Shown here piece after piece: positions 33,614-45,083 of a stretch of 64,000 nucleotides of DNA (positions within the stretch are counted from its first letter, which is position 1; each line of letters starts with the position of its first letter). Origin of the DNA: Pseudomonas syringae (GTDB lineage: Bacteria > Pseudomonadota > Gammaproteobacteria > Pseudomonadales > Pseudomonadaceae); NCBI RefSeq assembly GCF_023278085.1, contig NZ_CP066265.1, positions 3,113,501 through 3,177,500 of the forward strand, read 5' to 3'. The position numbers and the translations under genes were made by a program. Below the pieces are notes generated by a model. It had not been told where the DNA came from and made no database searches. It saw only the letters and a list, made by a program, of their open reading frames with translations.

Positions 33614-34345
33614 ATGGTTATACGCATCCTGCTTACCTCGCTGCTCATTGCATTCAGTGCCAGCGCACTGGCGGCGACCGAAGTGGTCCCGCTCAACTAC
33701 CGCACCAGCGCCGACCTGCTGCCGGTGGCCAAATCGTTTTTAGGGGCCGATGGCACCGTCAGCGCCTATGGCAACCAGCTGATCGTCAACGCCGAGTCGC
33801 GCAAGATCGAAGAACTTCGCGCCCTGATCTCACAATTGGACACTGCACCAAAACGCCTGCTGATCAGCGTTGACACCAGCGATACTGCCACCCGCAGCAG
33901 CAATGGCTCGCAGGTCATCGAATACGGCACTACCAGTCGCGACGGCGGCGTGCAGCAGGTACAGACCAGCGAAGGCACGCCGGCGCTGATTCAGGTTGGG
34001 CAGAGCGTTCCGCTGACCTCTTCTTCGACTGATTCCTACGGCTACTCGCAGAACAACACCGAATACCGCAACGTGACTCAGGGTTTTTACGTCACCGCCA
34101 GCGTGACCGGCGATACCGTTCACCTGAGCATCAGCACCAACCATGATCGCATGAGTCAGGAACGGCCTGACGCTATCAAAGTGCAGAGCACCGACAGCCA
34201 GGTCAGCGGTCGACTGGGCGAATGGATCACCCTGGCGAGCAATAGCGACCAATCCGTCGCCGATCAGCAAGGCATCGCGCAACGCTATTCGACGCAGGGT
34301 CGCAACGACATGGTTTTACGCGTAAAGGTTGAAACGCTCGAATAA
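33614..34345 (+). CDS. Short periplasmic protein with secretin N-terminal-like domain
   Basis: 243-aa exported protein with a Sec signal peptide (cleavage near A-L-A, residue 20). Residues about 22-75 read like the N1-type domain of secretins: V-V-P-L-N-Y-R-T-S-A-D-L-L-P-V-A-K, then a N-Q-L-I-V-N-A strand and I-x-x-L-I-x-x-L-D-T-A-P-K-R-L-L-I-S-V. The following part (about 80-243) is rich in Ser, Thr, Gln and Asn and resembles the start of a secretin beta domain, but the full pore domain is missing. The start is the ATG at 33614, 7 nt after GGAG. There is no type II or IV pilus gene nearby. The function is unknown. Confidence 0.75.
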   Translation: MVIRILLTSLLIAFSASALAATEVVPLNYRTSADLLPVAKSFLGADGTVSAYGNQLIVNAESRKIEELRALISQLDTAPKRLLISVDTSDTATRSSNGSQVIEYGTTSRDGGVQQVQTSEGTPALIQVGQSVPLTSSSTDSYGYSQNNTEYRNVTQGFYVTASVTGDTVHLSISTNHDRMSQERPDAIKVQSTDSQVSGRLGEWITLASNSDQSVADQQGIAQRYSTQGRNDMVLRVKVETLE

Positions 34346-34412
34346 CGTGGGCTGGCGCGAAAGCCAATACCTGTGGGCCTTTTAGTGACTATCCGGTCTC
34401 ACCCCACAAATA

Positions 34413-34438
34413 TGTAGTGAATTTAAAAAGTCACTACA
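34413..34438. promoter_or_regulatory. Inverted repeat TGTAGTGA...TCACTACA upstream of aceA
   Basis: Perfect 8-bp arms (34413-34420 and 34431-34438) with a 10-nt AT-rich spacer, just upstream of a possible aceA -35. The TGTAGT/ACTACA half-sites resemble those I recall for RccR, the RpiR-family regulator of glyoxylate-shunt and related genes in Pseudomonas. Confidence 0.65.
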
Positions 34439-34444
34439 AAACGT

Positions 34445-34474
34445 TTGACGCCCTTCCAGACCCCGAGGCATGAT
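34445..34474 (+). promoter_or_regulatory. Candidate sigma-70 promoter of aceA
   Basis: TTGACG (34445-34450), 18-nt spacer, CATGAT (34469-34474). It lies 6 nt downstream of the inverted repeat, suiting repression or activation from that site. A small perfect hairpin GAGGCA-TGAT-TGCCTC (34465-34480) overlaps the -10. Confidence 0.45.
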
Positions 34475-34619
34475 TGCCTCGCTCCCGCTGTTCAGAGGCT
34501 GCATGACAGGCTTTTGAATCGTCACCTTCTGTGCAGCGAGCAGCCATTCACAGTGCCGTTACGCAAGGCATTTGGCGGAGCAGGACTTTAATCGAGACCT
34601 ACTTCCTGGGGTTTATAAA

Positions 34620-35945
34620 ATGGCACTGACACGCGAACAACAAATAGCGGCTCTCGAAAAAGACTGGGCTGAAAATCCGCGCTGGAAAAACGTGACCCGT
34701 ACTTATTCCGCAGCTGATGTGGTCCGCTTGCGTGGCTCGGTTCAACCCGAACATACCTTTGCAAGACTGGGTGCCGACAAGCTGTGGAATCTGGTGACCC
34801 AAGGTGCCAAACCTTCATTTCGCCCCGACAAGGATTTCGTCAACTGCATGGGTGCGTTGACTGGCGGTCAGGCCGTTCAGCAGGTCAAAGCCGGCATCCA
34901 GGCCATCTACCTGTCCGGCTGGCAGGTCGCAGCCGACAATAACTCGGCCGAGTCGATGTATCCGGATCAGTCGCTGTACCCGGTCGACTCGGTGCCCACC
35001 GTGGTCAAACGCATCAATAACTCGTTCCGCCGTGCCGATCAGATCCAGTGGAAAGCCGGTAAAACGCCGGGCGATGAAGGTTATATCGACTACTTCGCGC
35101 CCATCGTCGCCGACGCAGAAGCAGGCTTTGGTGGCGTGCTCAATGCCTACGAGCTGATGAAAAGCATGATCGAAGCAGGTGCCGCAGGCGTTCACTTCGA
35201 AGATCAACTGGCATCGGTGAAGAAATGCGGGCACATGGGCGGCAAAGTGTTAGTGCCGACTCAGGAAGCCGTACAGAAGCTGGTGGCTGCGCGTCTCGCC
35301 GCTGACGTTGCCGGTGTGCCGACAATCATTCTGGCGCGCACCGACGCCAACGCCGCAGATCTGCTGACCTCCGACTGCGACCCTTACGATAAGCCGTTCG
35401 TGACCGGCCAGCGCACTCATGAAGGGTTCTACAAGGTTCGCGCCGGCCTGGATCAGGCCATTTCACGCGGCCTGGCTTACGCGCCCTATGCCGATCTGAT
35501 CTGGTGCGAAACCGCGAAACCTGATCTCGACGAAGCACGCCGCTTTGCCGAAGCGATCAAGAAGGAGTACCCGGATCAGTTGCTGTCGTACAACTGCTCG
35601 CCCTCTTTCAACTGGAAGAAAAACCTGGACGACGCGACCATCGCCAAATTCCAGCGTGAACTCTCGGCCATGGGTTACAAGCATCAGTTCATCACCCTGG
35701 CGGGTATCCACAACATGTGGCACAGCATGTTCAACCTGGCGCATGACTACGCGCGCAATGACATGACCGCCTACGTCAAATTGCAGGAACAGGAGTTCGC
35801 CGACGCTGCCAAGGGCTACACCTTCGTGGCCCACCAGCAGGAAGTGGGCACTGGCTACTTCGATGACATGACCACCGTGATTCAGGGCGGCGTGTCTTCG
35901 GTGACTGCGCTGACTGGCTCGACCGAGGAGGAGCAGTTCCACTAA
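34620..35945 (+). CDS. aceA: Isocitrate lyase
   Basis: First enzyme of the glyoxylate shunt, splitting isocitrate into glyoxylate and succinate. The 441-aa protein is of the short (E. coli-like) class. The catalytic K-K-C-G-H-M-G-G-K loop has its Cys at 203. The F-E-D-Q-L-A segment, the A-R-T-D-A-N-A segment near 240 and the N-C-S-P-S-F-N-W segment near 326 are present. The ATG at 34620 gives the standard N-terminus M-A-L-T-R-E-Q-Q. Malate synthase is not in the window. Control from the upstream inverted repeat is likely. Confidence 0.96.
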   Translation: MALTREQQIAALEKDWAENPRWKNVTRTYSAADVVRLRGSVQPEHTFARLGADKLWNLVTQGAKPSFRPDKDFVNCMGALTGGQAVQQVKAGIQAIYLSGWQVAADNNSAESMYPDQSLYPVDSVPTVVKRINNSFRRADQIQWKAGKTPGDEGYIDYFAPIVADAEAGFGGVLNAYELMKSMIEAGAAGVHFEDQLASVKKCGHMGGKVLVPTQEAVQKLVAARLAADVAGVPTIILARTDANAADLLTSDCDPYDKPFVTGQRTHEGFYKVRAGLDQAISRGLAYAPYADLIWCETAKPDLDEARRFAEAIKKEYPDQLLSYNCSPSFNWKKNLDDATIAKFQRELSAMGYKHQFITLAGIHNMWHSMFNLAHDYARNDMTAYVKLQEQEFADAAKGYTFVAHQQEVGTGYFDDMTTVIQGGVSSVTALTGSTEEEQFH

Positions 35946-35968
35946 GCCGCTTTACGCAGAGCGAAAGA

Positions 35969-35998
35969 CAGACCGTCCGTAAGGGCGGTCTTTTTTTT
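35969..35998 (+). terminator. Rho-independent terminator of aceA
   Basis: Arms GACCGTCC (35971-35978) and GGGCGGTC (35983-35990), one G-T pair, GTAA loop, followed by eight T. Confidence 0.92.
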
Positions 35999-36127
35999 GC
36001 GTCGGATTTTGCCTGTATTGATCCCGGACAAAGGGCGACGCCGTTCAAAGTGCTACAAAGCTGTTCTTTATAGAAGCAATCGGCCTAACCCGGCGTTGAC
36101 TTTCCTGGCAGCGAGTATAAAAGGCGT

Positions 36128-36250
36128 TTAAATGATATTAGTTATCATTCAAATTACCTTTCATTCCTTTTCACCTTAGCCAGACATAATTAAACAAAAG
36201 ACTTCTAATGCCCGCCTGGCAAGCCCTCCAGGCACTTTGCGGGGCTTTCC
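36128..36250 (+). ncRNA. Possible Fur-regulated small RNA or leader
   Basis: Hypothetical transcript of roughly 120 nt: a TATAAA at 36116-36121 would place the start near 36128, within or next to the Fur box, and a nested hairpin (outer arms GCCCGC 36210-36215 and GCGGGGC 36239-36245, inner arms GCCTGG and CCAGGC) followed by TTT could end it. There is no similarity to the conserved PrrF core that I can see. The T run is short, so the end is doubtful. Boundaries are approximate. Confidence 0.3.
36131..36149. promoter_or_regulatory. Fur-box match upstream of nuoA
   Basis: Arms AATGATA and TATCATT around TTAGT. Against the TGATAAT-N-ATTATCA form of the Fur consensus, the core at 36133-36147 differs at 2 of 14 defined positions. 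It sits about 10 bp downstream of a TATAAA -10-like element, a place where Fur would block initiation in iron-rich cells. Confidence 0.65.
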
Positions 36251-36285
36251 ATGATTGATTAAGTGAATAAATTTGATGTAGAAAA

Positions 36286-36314
36286 TTTACTTGCCAACTG
36301 TTTGCACATAAAAT
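36286..36314 (+). promoter_or_regulatory. Candidate sigma-70 promoter of the nuo operon
   Basis: TTTACT (36286-36291), 17-nt spacer, TAAAAT (36309-36314). It would give a leader of about 85 nt before nuoA. Read by eye. Confidence 0.4.
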
Positions 36315-36403
36315 CAATCCGTTGACCGCACTGCGACATTTCGTCACTGCCTCGACTCTTTATCAAGCACAGAGACCTTTGCTCTCTAACAAGGACTGCC
36401 AGC

Positions 36404-36817
36404 ATGCCCGAATCGACAGGTCTGATTGCCCACAACTGGGGCTTCGCCATTTTCCTTTTGGGTGTAGTAGGCCTTTGCGCCTTCATGCTCGGCCTCTCCA
36501 GCCTGCTCGGAAGCAAGGCCTGGGGCCGCAGCAAGAACGAACCGTTCGAGTCCGGCATGCTGCCTACCGGCAGTGCGCGCCTGCGACTCTCCGCCAAATT
36601 CTATCTGGTCGCGATGCTGTTCGTGATCTTTGACATCGAAGCCCTCTTTCTCTTTGCCTGGTCTGTGTCCGTCCGCGAAAGCGGCTGGACCGGATTCGTC
36701 GAAGCTCTCGTTTTCATAGCAATTCTGTTGGCAGGTCTTGTCTACCTATGGCGGGTTGGAGCACTTGACTGGGCTCCTGAAGGTCGCCGTAATCGGCAAG
36801 CGAAGCTGAAACAATGA
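36404..36817 (+). CDS. nuoA: NADH-quinone oxidoreductase subunit A
   Basis: Membrane subunit (137 aa, three helices) at the junction of the arms of complex I. The conserved loop K-N-E-P-F-E-S-G-M near residues 44-52 and the F-D-I-E-A-L-F-L-F segment near 78-86 are present. The ribosome site is AAGGA 10 nt before the ATG. It is the first of 13 co-directional nuo genes, which encode a proton-pumping NADH dehydrogenase of the inner membrane. Confidence 0.96.
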
Positions 36818-36827
36818 GGCTTTGGCG

Positions 36828-37502
36828 ATGCAATATAATCTCACCAGGATCGACCCGGATGCTCCTAACGAGCAGTACCCCATCGGCAAACGGGAAACTG
36901 TTTCCGATCCGTTAGAAGACCAAGTCCACAAAAACATCTACATGGGCAAGCTGGAAGACGTGCTGAATGGCGCGGTCAACTGGGGACGCAAGAACTCCCT
37001 GTGGCCGTACAATTTCGGTTTGTCATGCTGCTATGTAGAGATGACCACTGCCTTTACGGCTCCCCACGACATCGCCCGCTTCGGCGCCGAGGTTATCCGT
37101 GCATCGCCGCGTCAGGCGGACTTCATGGTAATCGCCGGTACGCCGTTCCTGAAGATGGCTCCTATCATTCAGCGTCTGTACGAACAGATGCTCGAACCGA
37201 AATGGGTCATCTCGATGGGCGCCTGTGCCAACTCCGGTGGCATGTACGACATCTATTCCGTTGTTCAAGGCGTGGACAAGTTCCTCCCCGTGGATGTTTA
37301 CGTGCCCGGCTGCCCGCCCCGCCCCGAAGCATTCCTGCAAGGCCTGATGCTGCTGCAGGAGTCCATCGGACAGGAGCGTCGCCCGCTTTCCTGGGTCGTC
37401 GGCGATCAAGGCGTGTACCGCGCCGACATGCCGTCGCAAAAGGAACAGCGTCGTGAACAGCGTATCCAGGTCACCAACCTGCGCAGCCCCGACGAAGTCT
37501 GA
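36828..37502 (+). CDS. nuoB: NADH-quinone oxidoreductase subunit B
   Basis: Peripheral connecting subunit (224 aa) holding the terminal 4Fe-4S cluster N2 next to the quinone site. Ligands are visible as the adjacent Cys pair in G-L-S-C-C-Y-V-E-M (near 63), the Cys in M-G-A-C-A-N-S-G-G (near 129) and P-G-C-P-P-R-P-E (near 158). I chose the ATG at 36828 over a TTG two codons earlier. It lies 10 nt after nuoA. Confidence 0.96.
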   Translation: MQYNLTRIDPDAPNEQYPIGKRETVSDPLEDQVHKNIYMGKLEDVLNGAVNWGRKNSLWPYNFGLSCCYVEMTTAFTAPHDIARFGAEVIRASPRQADFMVIAGTPFLKMAPIIQRLYEQMLEPKWVISMGACANSGGMYDIYSVVQGVDKFLPVDVYVPGCPPRPEAFLQGLMLLQESIGQERRPLSWVVGDQGVYRADMPSQKEQRREQRIQVTNLRSPDEV

Positions 37503-37567
37503 TCCAGCCCGTTCTTCTTATAAAAAAGACAGGAACCGGGGTTGATTCTGTACGTTGACCGAAGTGA

Positions 37568-39358
<1,791 letters not shown>

Positions 39359-39360
39359 GC

Positions 39361-39858
39361 ATGAACAGCCCGCTAATCCAGACAGACCGTTTCGCCCTGA
39401 GCGAAACAGAGCGCTCGGCCATCGAGCACGAGCTGCATCACTACGAGGACCCGCGCGCGGCGTCCATCGAAGCCCTGAAGATCGTTCAGAAGGAACGCGG
39501 CTGGGTGCCGGACGGCGCAATTTACGCCATCGGCGACATGCTGGGCATTCCGGCCAGCGACGTTGAAGGCGTGGCCACGTTCTACAGCCAGATTTTCCGT
39601 CAGCCGGTCGGCCGCCACATCATTCGCGTCTGCAACAGCATGGTGTGCTTCATCGGCGGTCACGAGAACGTCGTGGACGAAATAAAGAGCTCACTGGGCA
39701 TCGGCCTGGGCCAGACCACAACCGATGGCCGTTTCACCTTGTTGCCCGTCTGCTGCCTCGGCAACTGCGACAAGGCCCCGGCCGTCATGGTCGACGATGA
39801 CACTTTCGGCGACGTACAGCCTGCTGGCGTAGCCAAGATGCTGGAGGGTTACCTATGA
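39361..39858 (+). CDS. nuoE: NADH-quinone oxidoreductase subunit E
   Basis: 24-kDa-type subunit (165 aa) with a thioredoxin-like domain holding the 2Fe-2S cluster N1a. The four Cys appear as C-N-S-M-V-C near 91-96 and C-C-L-G-N-C near 131-136. It begins 2 nt after the nuoCD stop and overlaps nuoF by four bases. Confidence 0.95.
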   Translation: MNSPLIQTDRFALSETERSAIEHELHHYEDPRAASIEALKIVQKERGWVPDGAIYAIGDMLGIPASDVEGVATFYSQIFRQPVGRHIIRVCNSMVCFIGGHENVVDEIKSSLGIGLGQTTTDGRFTLLPVCCLGNCDKAPAVMVDDDTFGDVQPAGVAKMLEGYL

Positions 39859-41213
39859 CCATTACGTCCTTCGGCCCTGCCAATCGCATTGCGCGCACGG
39901 CAGAAACCCACCCTCTGACCTGGCGTCTGCGCGATGACGGCGAACCGGTCTGGCTTGAAGAATATCAGGCCAAAGACGGCTATGCGGCAGCGCGCAAGGC
40001 ACTGACCCAGCAGGCACCCGACGACATCGTCCAGTCGGTCAAGGACTCCGGTCTCAAAGGCCGTGGCGGTGCGGGTTTTCCCACCGGGGTCAAATGGGGC
40101 CTGATGCCCAAAGACGAATCCATGAACATCCGCTACCTGCTGTGCAACGCGGACGAAATGGAACCCAACACCTGGAAAGACCGCATGCTGATGGAGCAAC
40201 TGCCCCATCTGCTGGTCGAGGGCATGCTGATCAGCGCCCGCGCACTGAAAGCCTATCGTGGCTATATCTTCCTGCGTGGTGAATATGTAACGGCGGCGAA
40301 GCACTTGAACCGTGCCGTGGCCGAAGCCAAGGCTGCCGGTCTGCTGGGCAAGAACATTCTCGGCACCGGCTTCGATTTCGAGCTGTTTGTCCACACCGGC
40401 GCCGGTCGTTACATCTGTGGCGAAGAAACCGCCCTGATCAACTCGCTGGAAGGCCGTCGTGCCAATCCACGTTCCAAGCCGCCCTTCCCTGCTGCAGTAG
40501 GCGTGTGGGGCAAGCCGACCTGTGTCAACAACGTCGAAACCCTGTGCAACGTGCCGGCCATCGTCAACAACGGTAACGACTGGTACAAGTCGCTGGCGCG
40601 CGAAGGCAGCGAAGACCACGGCACCAAGCTGATGGGCTTCTCCGGCAAGGTGAAAAACCCTGGCCTGTGGGAGCTGCCGTTCGGTGTTCAGGCTCGCGAG
40701 CTGTTCGAAGACTACGCCGGTGGCATGCGCGACGGCTTCAAGCTCAAGTGCTGGCAGCCAGGCGGAGCCGGTACAGGCTTTCTGCTGCCCGAACACCTGG
40801 ACGCCCAGATGTACGCAGGCGGCATCGCCAAGGTCGGCACCCGTATGGGTACGGGTCTGGCGATGGCTGTCGACGACTCGGTCAACATGGTTTCGCTGCT
40901 GCGCAACATGGAAGAGTTCTTCGCCCAGGAGTCCTGTGGCTTCTGCACGCCATGCCGCGACGGTTTGCCATGGAGTGTGAAAATACTTCGTGCCATCGAG
41001 AAGGGTCAGGGTCAGTCGGGGGATATCGAAACCCTGCTGGGCCTGGTCAACTTCCTCGGCCCTGGCAAGACCTTCTGCGCGCATGCACCCGGCGCGGTAG
41101 AGCCGCTGGGCAGTGCGATCAAGTATTTCCGCCCGGAGTTCGAAGCAGGTATAGCGCCCTCCAGCGCCGACACGCTTGTCCCGGGTAAAAGTCCGACCAT
41201 GGCCGGCGCATAA
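39855..41213 (+). CDS. nuoF: NADH-quinone oxidoreductase subunit F
   Basis: NADH- and FMN-binding subunit (452 aa), the entry point of electrons. The glycine-rich NADH site [10 protein letters not shown] is near 70-80, the FMN-site region [13 protein letters not shown] near 180-192, and the cluster N3 Cys set [11 protein letters not shown] near 360-370. A 137-nt gap with two hairpins separates it from nuoG, the largest gap inside the operon. Confidence 0.96.
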   Translation: MTITSFGPANRIARTAETHPLTWRLRDDGEPVWLEEYQAKDGYAAARKALTQQAPDDIVQSVKDSGLKGRGGAGFPTGVKWGLMPKDESMNIRYLLCNADEMEPNTWKDRMLMEQLPHLLVEGMLISARALKAYRGYIFLRGEYVTAAKHLNRAVAEAKAAGLLGKNILGTGFDFELFVHTGAGRYICGEETALINSLEGRRANPRSKPPFPAAVGVWGKPTCVNNVETLCNVPAIVNNGNDWYKSLAREGSEDHGTKLMGFSGKVKNPGLWELPFGVQARELFEDYAGGMRDGFKLKCWQPGGAGTGFLLPEHLDAQMYAGGIAKVGTRMGTGLAMAVDDSVNMVSLLRNMEEFFAQESCGFCTPCRDGLPWSVKILRAIEKGQGQSGDIETLLGLVNFLGPGKTFCAHAPGAVEPLGSAIKYFRPEFEAGIAPSSADTLVPGKSPTMAGA

Positions 41214-41225
41214 CAAGACTGACCG

Positions 41226-41250
41226 GTCGGCGGTTGTTCGAGCCGCCGAC
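41226..41250 (+). other. Hairpin in the nuoF-nuoG gap
   Basis: Perfect 8-bp stem GTCGGCGG / CCGCCGAC (41226-41233 and 41243-41250) with a 9-nt loop, 12 nt after the nuoF stop. There is no T run. A second, smaller hairpin (GCCCG / CGGGC, 41315-41331) lies about 20 nt before nuoG. Confidence 0.6.
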
Positions 41251-41350
41251 TTCGTACCTGCTGACGCCTTCACGGGCTGAACGATACAGGTACTACCGAG
41301 ATTCCATTAGCCACGCCCGCTGACAACGGGCCAACGAAGACCTTTGAACC

Positions 41351-44068
41351 ATGGCTACTATTCACGTAGACGGCAAAGCGCTCGAAGTCGATGGTGCAGA
41401 CAACCTGTTACAGGCATGTCTGTCGCTGGGCCTCGACATCCCTTATTTCTGCTGGCACCCCGCCCTTGGCAGCGTTGGCGCCTGTCGCCAGTGCGCGGTC
41501 AAGCAGTACACCGACGAGAACGACACCCGTGGTCGTATCGTCATGTCCTGCATGACGCCAGCCACCGATAACACCTGGATTTCCATCGAAGATGATGAGT
41601 CCAAGGCCTTTCGTGCCAGTGTCGTCGAATGGCTGATGACCAACCACCCGCACGACTGCCCGGTCTGCGAAGAAGGCGGTCACTGCCACCTGCAGGACAT
41701 GACCGTGATGACCGGTCACAACGAACGACGTTATCGCTTCACCAAGCGCACTCACCAGAACCAGGAACTGGGGCCGTTCATCGCACACGAGATGAACCGC
41801 TGCATCGCCTGCTATCGCTGCGTGCGCTTCTATAAAGACTACGCGGGCGGCACCGATCTGGGCGTTTACGGCGCTCATGACAACGTCTATTTCGGCCGCG
41901 TCGAAGACGGCACGCTGGAGAGCGAGTTTTCCGGCAACCTCACCGAGGTCTGCCCGACCGGTGTGTTCACCGACAAGACGCACTCCGAGCGCTACAACCG
42001 CAAATGGGACATGCAATTCTCGCCGAGCATCTGCCATGGCTGCTCCAGCGGCTGCAACATCAGCCCGGGCGAGCGTTACGGTGAGCTGCGCCGGATCGAA
42101 AACCGCTACAACGGTTCGGTCAACCAGTATTTCCTTTGCGACCGGGGCCGCTTCGGTTACGGCTATGTCAACCGCAAGGACCGCCCACGTCAGCCGCTAT
42201 TGGCTGCCGGCCAGGTCAAACTGAGCCTGGACGAAGCGCTGGACAAAGCTGCTGACCTGTTGCGCGGCCGTAACATTGTCGGTATCGGCTCGCCTCGCGC
42301 CAGCCTGGAAAGCAACTACGCGTTGCGTGAACTGGTCGGCGCCGAGCATTTCTACAGCGGTATCGAAGCCGGTGAACTGGAGCGCGTGCGCCTGATCCTC
42401 AAGGTCCTGAACGACAGCCCGCTGCCGATCCCGACCCTGCGCGACATCGAAGATCACGACGCCATCTTCGTCCTCGGCGAAGACCTGACCCAGACCGCGG
42501 CGCGCATGGCCCTTGGCCTGCGTCAGGCAGTCAAGGGCAAGGCGGAAGACATGGCCGCTGGGATGAAAGTCCAGCCATGGCTCGACGCCGCAGTGAAGAA
42601 CATCGGTCAGCACGAGCTGAATCCGCTGTTCATCGCCAGCCTGGCTGAAACCCGCCTGGATGACATCGCAGAAGAATGCGTACATGCCGCACCGGATGAT
42701 CTGGCGCGCATCGGCTTCGCCGTGGCGCACGCGCTGGACGCCAGCGCGCCTGCCGTTGAAGGTCTGGACAGCGAAGCGCTGGAACTGGCGCAACGCATTG
42801 CAGACGCGCTGCTCGCGGCCAAGCGTCCGCTGATCATTTCCGGCAGCTCGCTGGGTTCGACAGCGCTGATCGAAGCGGCGGCCAACATTGCCAAGGCATT
42901 GAAACTGCGCGACAAGCAAGGCTCCATCAGCCTGATCGTGCCGGAAGCCAACAGCATGGGCCTGGCGATGTTCGGCGGCGAGTCTGTCGATGCCGCCCTG
43001 CAAGCGGTGATTTCCGGTCAGGCCGACGCCATCGTCGTGCTGGAAAACGATCTGTATCGTCGTGTCGACGCGAAAATTGTCGATGCTGCACTGAGCGCTG
43101 CGAAAGTCGTGATCGTGGCCGACCACCAGAAAACACCTACTGCCGATCGTGCGCATCTGGTGCTGCCAGCGGCCAGCTTCGCTGAAGGTGATGGCACGCT
43201 GGTCAGCCAGGAAGGCCGCGCCCAGCGTTTCTTCCAGGTGTTCGATCCTACCTATCTGGACCCGGGCATTCTGGTTCACGAAGGCTGGCGCTGGATGCAT
43301 GCCTTGCGCGCTACCCTGCTGAATCAGCCTGTGGACTGGACGCAACTCGATCACGTGACCGAAGCCTGCGCCGGCAGCTCTGCGCAACTGGCCGGCATCA
43401 TCAACGCCGCGCCATCTGCCTCGTTCCGGATCAAGGGCCTGAAACTGGCGCGTGAGCCGCTGCGTTACAGCGGCCGGACGTCAATGCGCGCCAACATCAA
43501 CGTTCATGAGCCGCGCATTCCGCAAGACAAGGACACCGCGTTCTCGTTTTCCATGGAAGGCTATTCGGGTTCTGCCGAACCGCGCCAGCAGGTGCCATTT
43601 GCCTGGTCTCCGGGCTGGAACTCGCCGCAAGCCTGGAACAAGTTCCAGGACGAAGTTGGTGGTCATCTGCGTGCTGGCGATCCGGGCACCCGCCTGATCG
43701 AAAGCCAGGGTGACGGCCTGTCGTGGTACTCCAGCGTACCGCGTGCCTTCTCTCCGGAACGCGGCACCTGGCAGGTTGTGCCGTTCTTCCACCTGTTCGG
43801 CAGCGACGAAACCTCGTCACTGGCCGCGCCGGTTCAGGAGCGCATTCCGCAGCCTTACGTGGCGCTGGCCAAATCCGAAGCCGACCGTCTGGGCGTCAAC
43901 GAAGGTGCCCTGCTCTCGCTGAGCGTTGAGGGTCAGTCGCTGACGCTGCCGTTGCGTATCAATGAAGAACTGGGCGCAGGTCTGGTGGCATTGCCTGTCG
44001 GGCTGCCGGGTATTCCGCCAGCGATTTTCGGCAAATCCGTTGACGGTCTGCAGGAGGCAGCGCAATGA
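41351..44068 (+). CDS. nuoG: NADH-quinone oxidoreductase subunit G
   Basis: 75-kDa-type subunit (905 aa) with several iron-sulfur clusters. The N-terminal 2Fe-2S ferredoxin domain has [15 protein letters not shown] near 34-48. Then come the His/Cys-ligated 4Fe-4S segment H-P-H-D-C-P-V-C near 100, a further set C-I-A-C-Y-R-C near 153-160 with a later C-P-T-G, and the extra N7-type cluster C-H-G-C-S-S-G-C-N near 226-234 found in E. coli-like enzymes. The large C-terminal molybdopterin-oxidoreductase-like domain has lost its cofactor. It overlaps nuoH by four bases. Confidence 0.96.
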   Translation: MATIHVDGKALEVDGADNLLQACLSLGLDIPYFCWHPALGSVGACRQCAVKQYTDENDTRGRIVMSCMTPATDNTWISIEDDESKAFRASVVEWLMTNHPHDCPVCEEGGHCHLQDMTVMTGHNERRYRFTKRTHQNQELGPFIAHEMNRCIACYRCVRFYKDYAGGTDLGVYGAHDNVYFGRVEDGTLESEFSGNLTEVCPTGVFTDKTHSERYNRKWDMQFSPSICHGCSSGCNISPGERYGELRRIENRYNGSVNQYFLCDRGRFGYGYVNRKDRPRQPLLAAGQVKLSLDEALDKAADLLRGRNIVGIGSPRASLESNYALRELVGAEHFYSGIEAGELERVRLILKVLNDSPLPIPTLRDIEDHDAIFVLGEDLTQTAARMALGLRQAVKGKAEDMAAGMKVQPWLDAAVKNIGQHELNPLFIASLAETRLDDIAEECVHAAPDDLARIGFAVAHALDASAPAVEGLDSEALELAQRIADALLAAKRPLIISGSSLGSTALIEAAANIAKALKLRDKQGSISLIVPEANSMGLAMFGGESVDAALQAVISGQADAIVVLENDLYRRVDAKIVDAALSAAKVVIVADHQKTPTADRAHLVLPAASFAEGDGTLVSQEGRAQRFFQVFDPTYLDPGILVHEGWRWMHALRATLLNQPVDWTQLDHVTEACAGSSAQLAGIINAAPSASFRIKGLKLAREPLRYSGRTSMRANINVHEPRIPQDKDTAFSFSMEGYSGSAEPRQQVPFAWSPGWNSPQAWNKFQDEVGGHLRAGDPGTRLIESQGDGLSWYSSVPRAFSPERGTWQVVPFFHLFGSDETSSLAAPVQERIPQPYVALAKSEADRLGVNEGALLSLSVEGQSLTLPLRINEELGAGLVALPVGLPGIPPAIFGKSVDGLQEAAQ

Positions 44069-45072
44069 CCTGGTTCACACCTGATGTGATTGACGCGATC
44101 ATTGCGGTCGTCAAGGCAATCGTTGTGCTGTTGGCTGTCGTGGTCTGCGGCGCGTTGCTGAGTTTCGTGGAACGTCGTCTGCTGGGCTGGTGGCAGGACC
44201 GTTATGGCCCGAACCGCGTGGGTCCGTTCGGCATGTTCCAGATTGCAGCCGACATGCTGAAAATGTTCTTCAAGGAGGACTGGACACCGCCGTTCGCCGA
44301 CAAGGTGATCTTCACCCTGGCACCGGTCGTGGCCATGAGCGCCCTGCTGATCGCCTTCGCCGTGATCCCGATCACACCGACCTGGGGTGTTGCGGACCTG
44401 AACATCGGTCTGTTGTTCTTCTTCGCCATGGCCGGTCTGTCGGTGTATGCGGTGCTGTTCGCTGGCTGGTCCAGCAACAACAAGTTTGCACTGCTCGGCA
44501 GTCTGCGTGCCTCGGCACAGACCGTTTCCTATGAAGTGTTCATGGGTCTGGCGCTGATGGGCATCGTGGTTCAGGTCGGTTCGTTCAACATGCGCGACAT
44601 CGTTGAATACCAGGCGCAGAACCTGTGGTTCATCATTCCGCAGTTTTTCGGCTTCTGTACGTTCTTCATTGCAGGCGTGGCAGTGACTCACCGTCACCCG
44701 TTCGACCAGCCGGAAGCCGAGCAGGAACTGGCTGACGGTTACCACATTGAATATGCCGGCATGAAATGGGGCATGTTCTTCGTCGGTGAATACATCGGGA
44801 TCATTCTGATCTCGGCGTTGCTGGTCACGCTGTTCTTCGGTGGCTGGCACGGTCCGTTCGATATTCTGCCATCGCTGGCGTTCTTCTGGTTTGCCTTGAA
44901 AACCGCGTTTTTCATCATGCTGTTCATTCTGCTGCGCGCTTCCATCCCGCGTCCGCGTTATGACCAGGTCATGGATTTCAGCTGGAAGTTCTGTCTGCCG
45001 CTGACCCTGATCAATTTGCTGGTGACTGCTGCGATTGTGTTGTTGAACACACCGGCAGGCTCGGTTCAGTGA
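44065..45072 (+). CDS. nuoH: NADH-quinone oxidoreductase subunit H
   Basis: Heel subunit of the membrane arm (335 aa, eight helices) forming the quinone chamber with NuoB and NuoD. Signatures are [19 protein letters not shown] near 35-53 and [14 protein letters not shown] near 210-225. Its ATG overlaps the nuoG stop. Confidence 0.96.
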   Translation: MTWFTPDVIDAIIAVVKAIVVLLAVVVCGALLSFVERRLLGWWQDRYGPNRVGPFGMFQIAADMLKMFFKEDWTPPFADKVIFTLAPVVAMSALLIAFAVIPITPTWGVADLNIGLLFFFAMAGLSVYAVLFAGWSSNNKFALLGSLRASAQTVSYEVFMGLALMGIVVQVGSFNMRDIVEYQAQNLWFIIPQFFGFCTFFIAGVAVTHRHPFDQPEAEQELADGYHIEYAGMKWGMFFVGEYIGIILISALLVTLFFGGWHGPFDILPSLAFFWFALKTAFFIMLFILLRASIPRPRYDQVMDFSWKFCLPLTLINLLVTAAIVLLNTPAGSVQ

Positions 45073-45083
45073 GGATTTGACCC

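Larger units (their letters stand above)
35999..36403. other. Regulatory region between aceA and nuoA
   Basis: 405 bp without a supported protein gene; a 16-codon frame at 36208 has no ribosome site. It contains TTGACT (36096-36101) and TATAAA (36116-36121) only 14 nt apart, the Fur-box match at 36131-36149, a nested hairpin at 36210-36245, and a possible nuo promoter at 36286-36314. The DNA between 36115 and 36210 is clearly more AT-rich than its surroundings. Confidence 0.6.

Noticed and set aside
34465..34480. GAGGCA-TGAT-TGCCTC hairpin as a REP element
   Set aside because: Only one short unit is seen and it lacks the flanking REP sequence; I list it only as part of the aceA promoter region.
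36208..36258. 16-codon reading frame beginning with ATG in the aceA-nuoA gap
   Set aside because: No Shine-Dalgarno and it coincides with the hairpin arms; more likely RNA structure than peptide.
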